64,000 bases of DNA, from the NCBI RefSeq assembly GCF_000471905.2, contig NW_006499436.1, forward strand, positions 952,353 through 1,016,352, written 5' to 3'. The notes beneath the pieces are model-generated. The model saw nothing but the letters and a program-made list of their open reading frames with translations. It had not been told where the DNA came from and searched no databases. Each line of letters begins with the position of its first letter. The stretch's first letter is position 1. Of the stretch, positions 63,700-64,000 are shown piece after piece. The stretch comes from Amborella trichopoda. Taxonomy: Eukaryota; Streptophyta; Magnoliopsida; Amborellales; Amborellaceae. Position numbers and translations under genes: made by a program.

Positions 63700-64000
63700 T
63701 TTTAATGCAGCTAACTTGGAAAGCTTTCGGACTATGTTGGAAGCAGTGGGCCAATTTGGTTTTATACTAGGAAGGTCAACAATTGAAGTTATTTTCCTAC
63801 TTAGGCAACTGACTAAGAAGTTTAGAGTGAAGGAAAAACATCTCCATATGGTTTTTATGATCTAGAGAAAGCTTATGATAGAGTACCTCAAGATTTAATT
63901 TAGTAGGCGTTGGAAAAGAAAGGAGTCTCCAAATAGAAGTCCGGATAGTGAGAGATATAGAGGGAGCACTAACTAGTGTGCAAACAACTAGTGGACGGAA
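63700..64000 (+). pseudogene. RTE LINE reverse transcriptase fragment, cut by window edge
   Basis: Plus-strand text reads FGFILGRSTIEVIFLLRQLT, then (frame change) DLEKAYDRVPQDLI, the fingers/palm part of an RTE RT. It matches 50470-50600 (GGTCAACAATTAAGGCTATT) of the other copy. Stops present. It continues beyond the right edge. Confidence 0.8.

Overview
This is nuclear DNA from a flowering plant, probably a woody eudicot (the order is not certain). The evidence is a spliced CAMTA gene with GT-AG introns, a DUF3339 gene, plant-type LTR and non-LTR retrotransposons, and many MITEs. The window is AT-rich and dominated by transposable elements. It has two runs of N (23340-23359 and 45212-45450). 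I saw no rRNA, tRNA or CRISPR.

Two host genes are supported, both on the minus strand. The larger is a CAMTA4-like calmodulin-binding transcription activator. Eight exons lie between 60768 and 29851; the reading frame stays open through all seven junctions and gives about 973 residues plus stop. The N-terminal CG-1 DNA-binding exons lie beyond the right edge. Its introns reach 13.4 kb and hold a Ty3/gypsy element, a Ty1/copia element, RTE-type LINE pieces, hAT-like elements, MITEs and a short 2-kb LTR element. About 2 kb downstream is an intact 71-residue DUF3339 membrane protein gene.

From the left edge to 5.2 kb there is a mosaic of short DNA transposons, many with exact target-site duplications (TSDs). 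From 5.3 to 11.95 kb is a locus resembling an endogenous pararetrovirus (Caulimoviridae). On the minus strand, capsid-region-like coding fragments are followed by four tandem copies of a ~1.27-kb unit. Each unit has an array of ~41-bp repeats, a TATA box, a ~660-nt leader and a decayed tRNA-Met primer-binding site. From 12.2 to 25.8 kb a duplicated segment is interrupted by an insertion of about 9.4 kb that contains a decayed L1 LINE. From 25.8 to 29.85 kb is intergenic DNA with the DUF3339 gene, and the CAMTA gene fills most of the rest.

The strangest signal is at both assembly gaps. The bases flanking the Ns have about 20 CG and no GC dinucleotides, and they look like ordinary DNA only when read backwards without complementing. 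These blocks look mirror-written between CT microsatellites, which suggests an assembly or gap-filling error.
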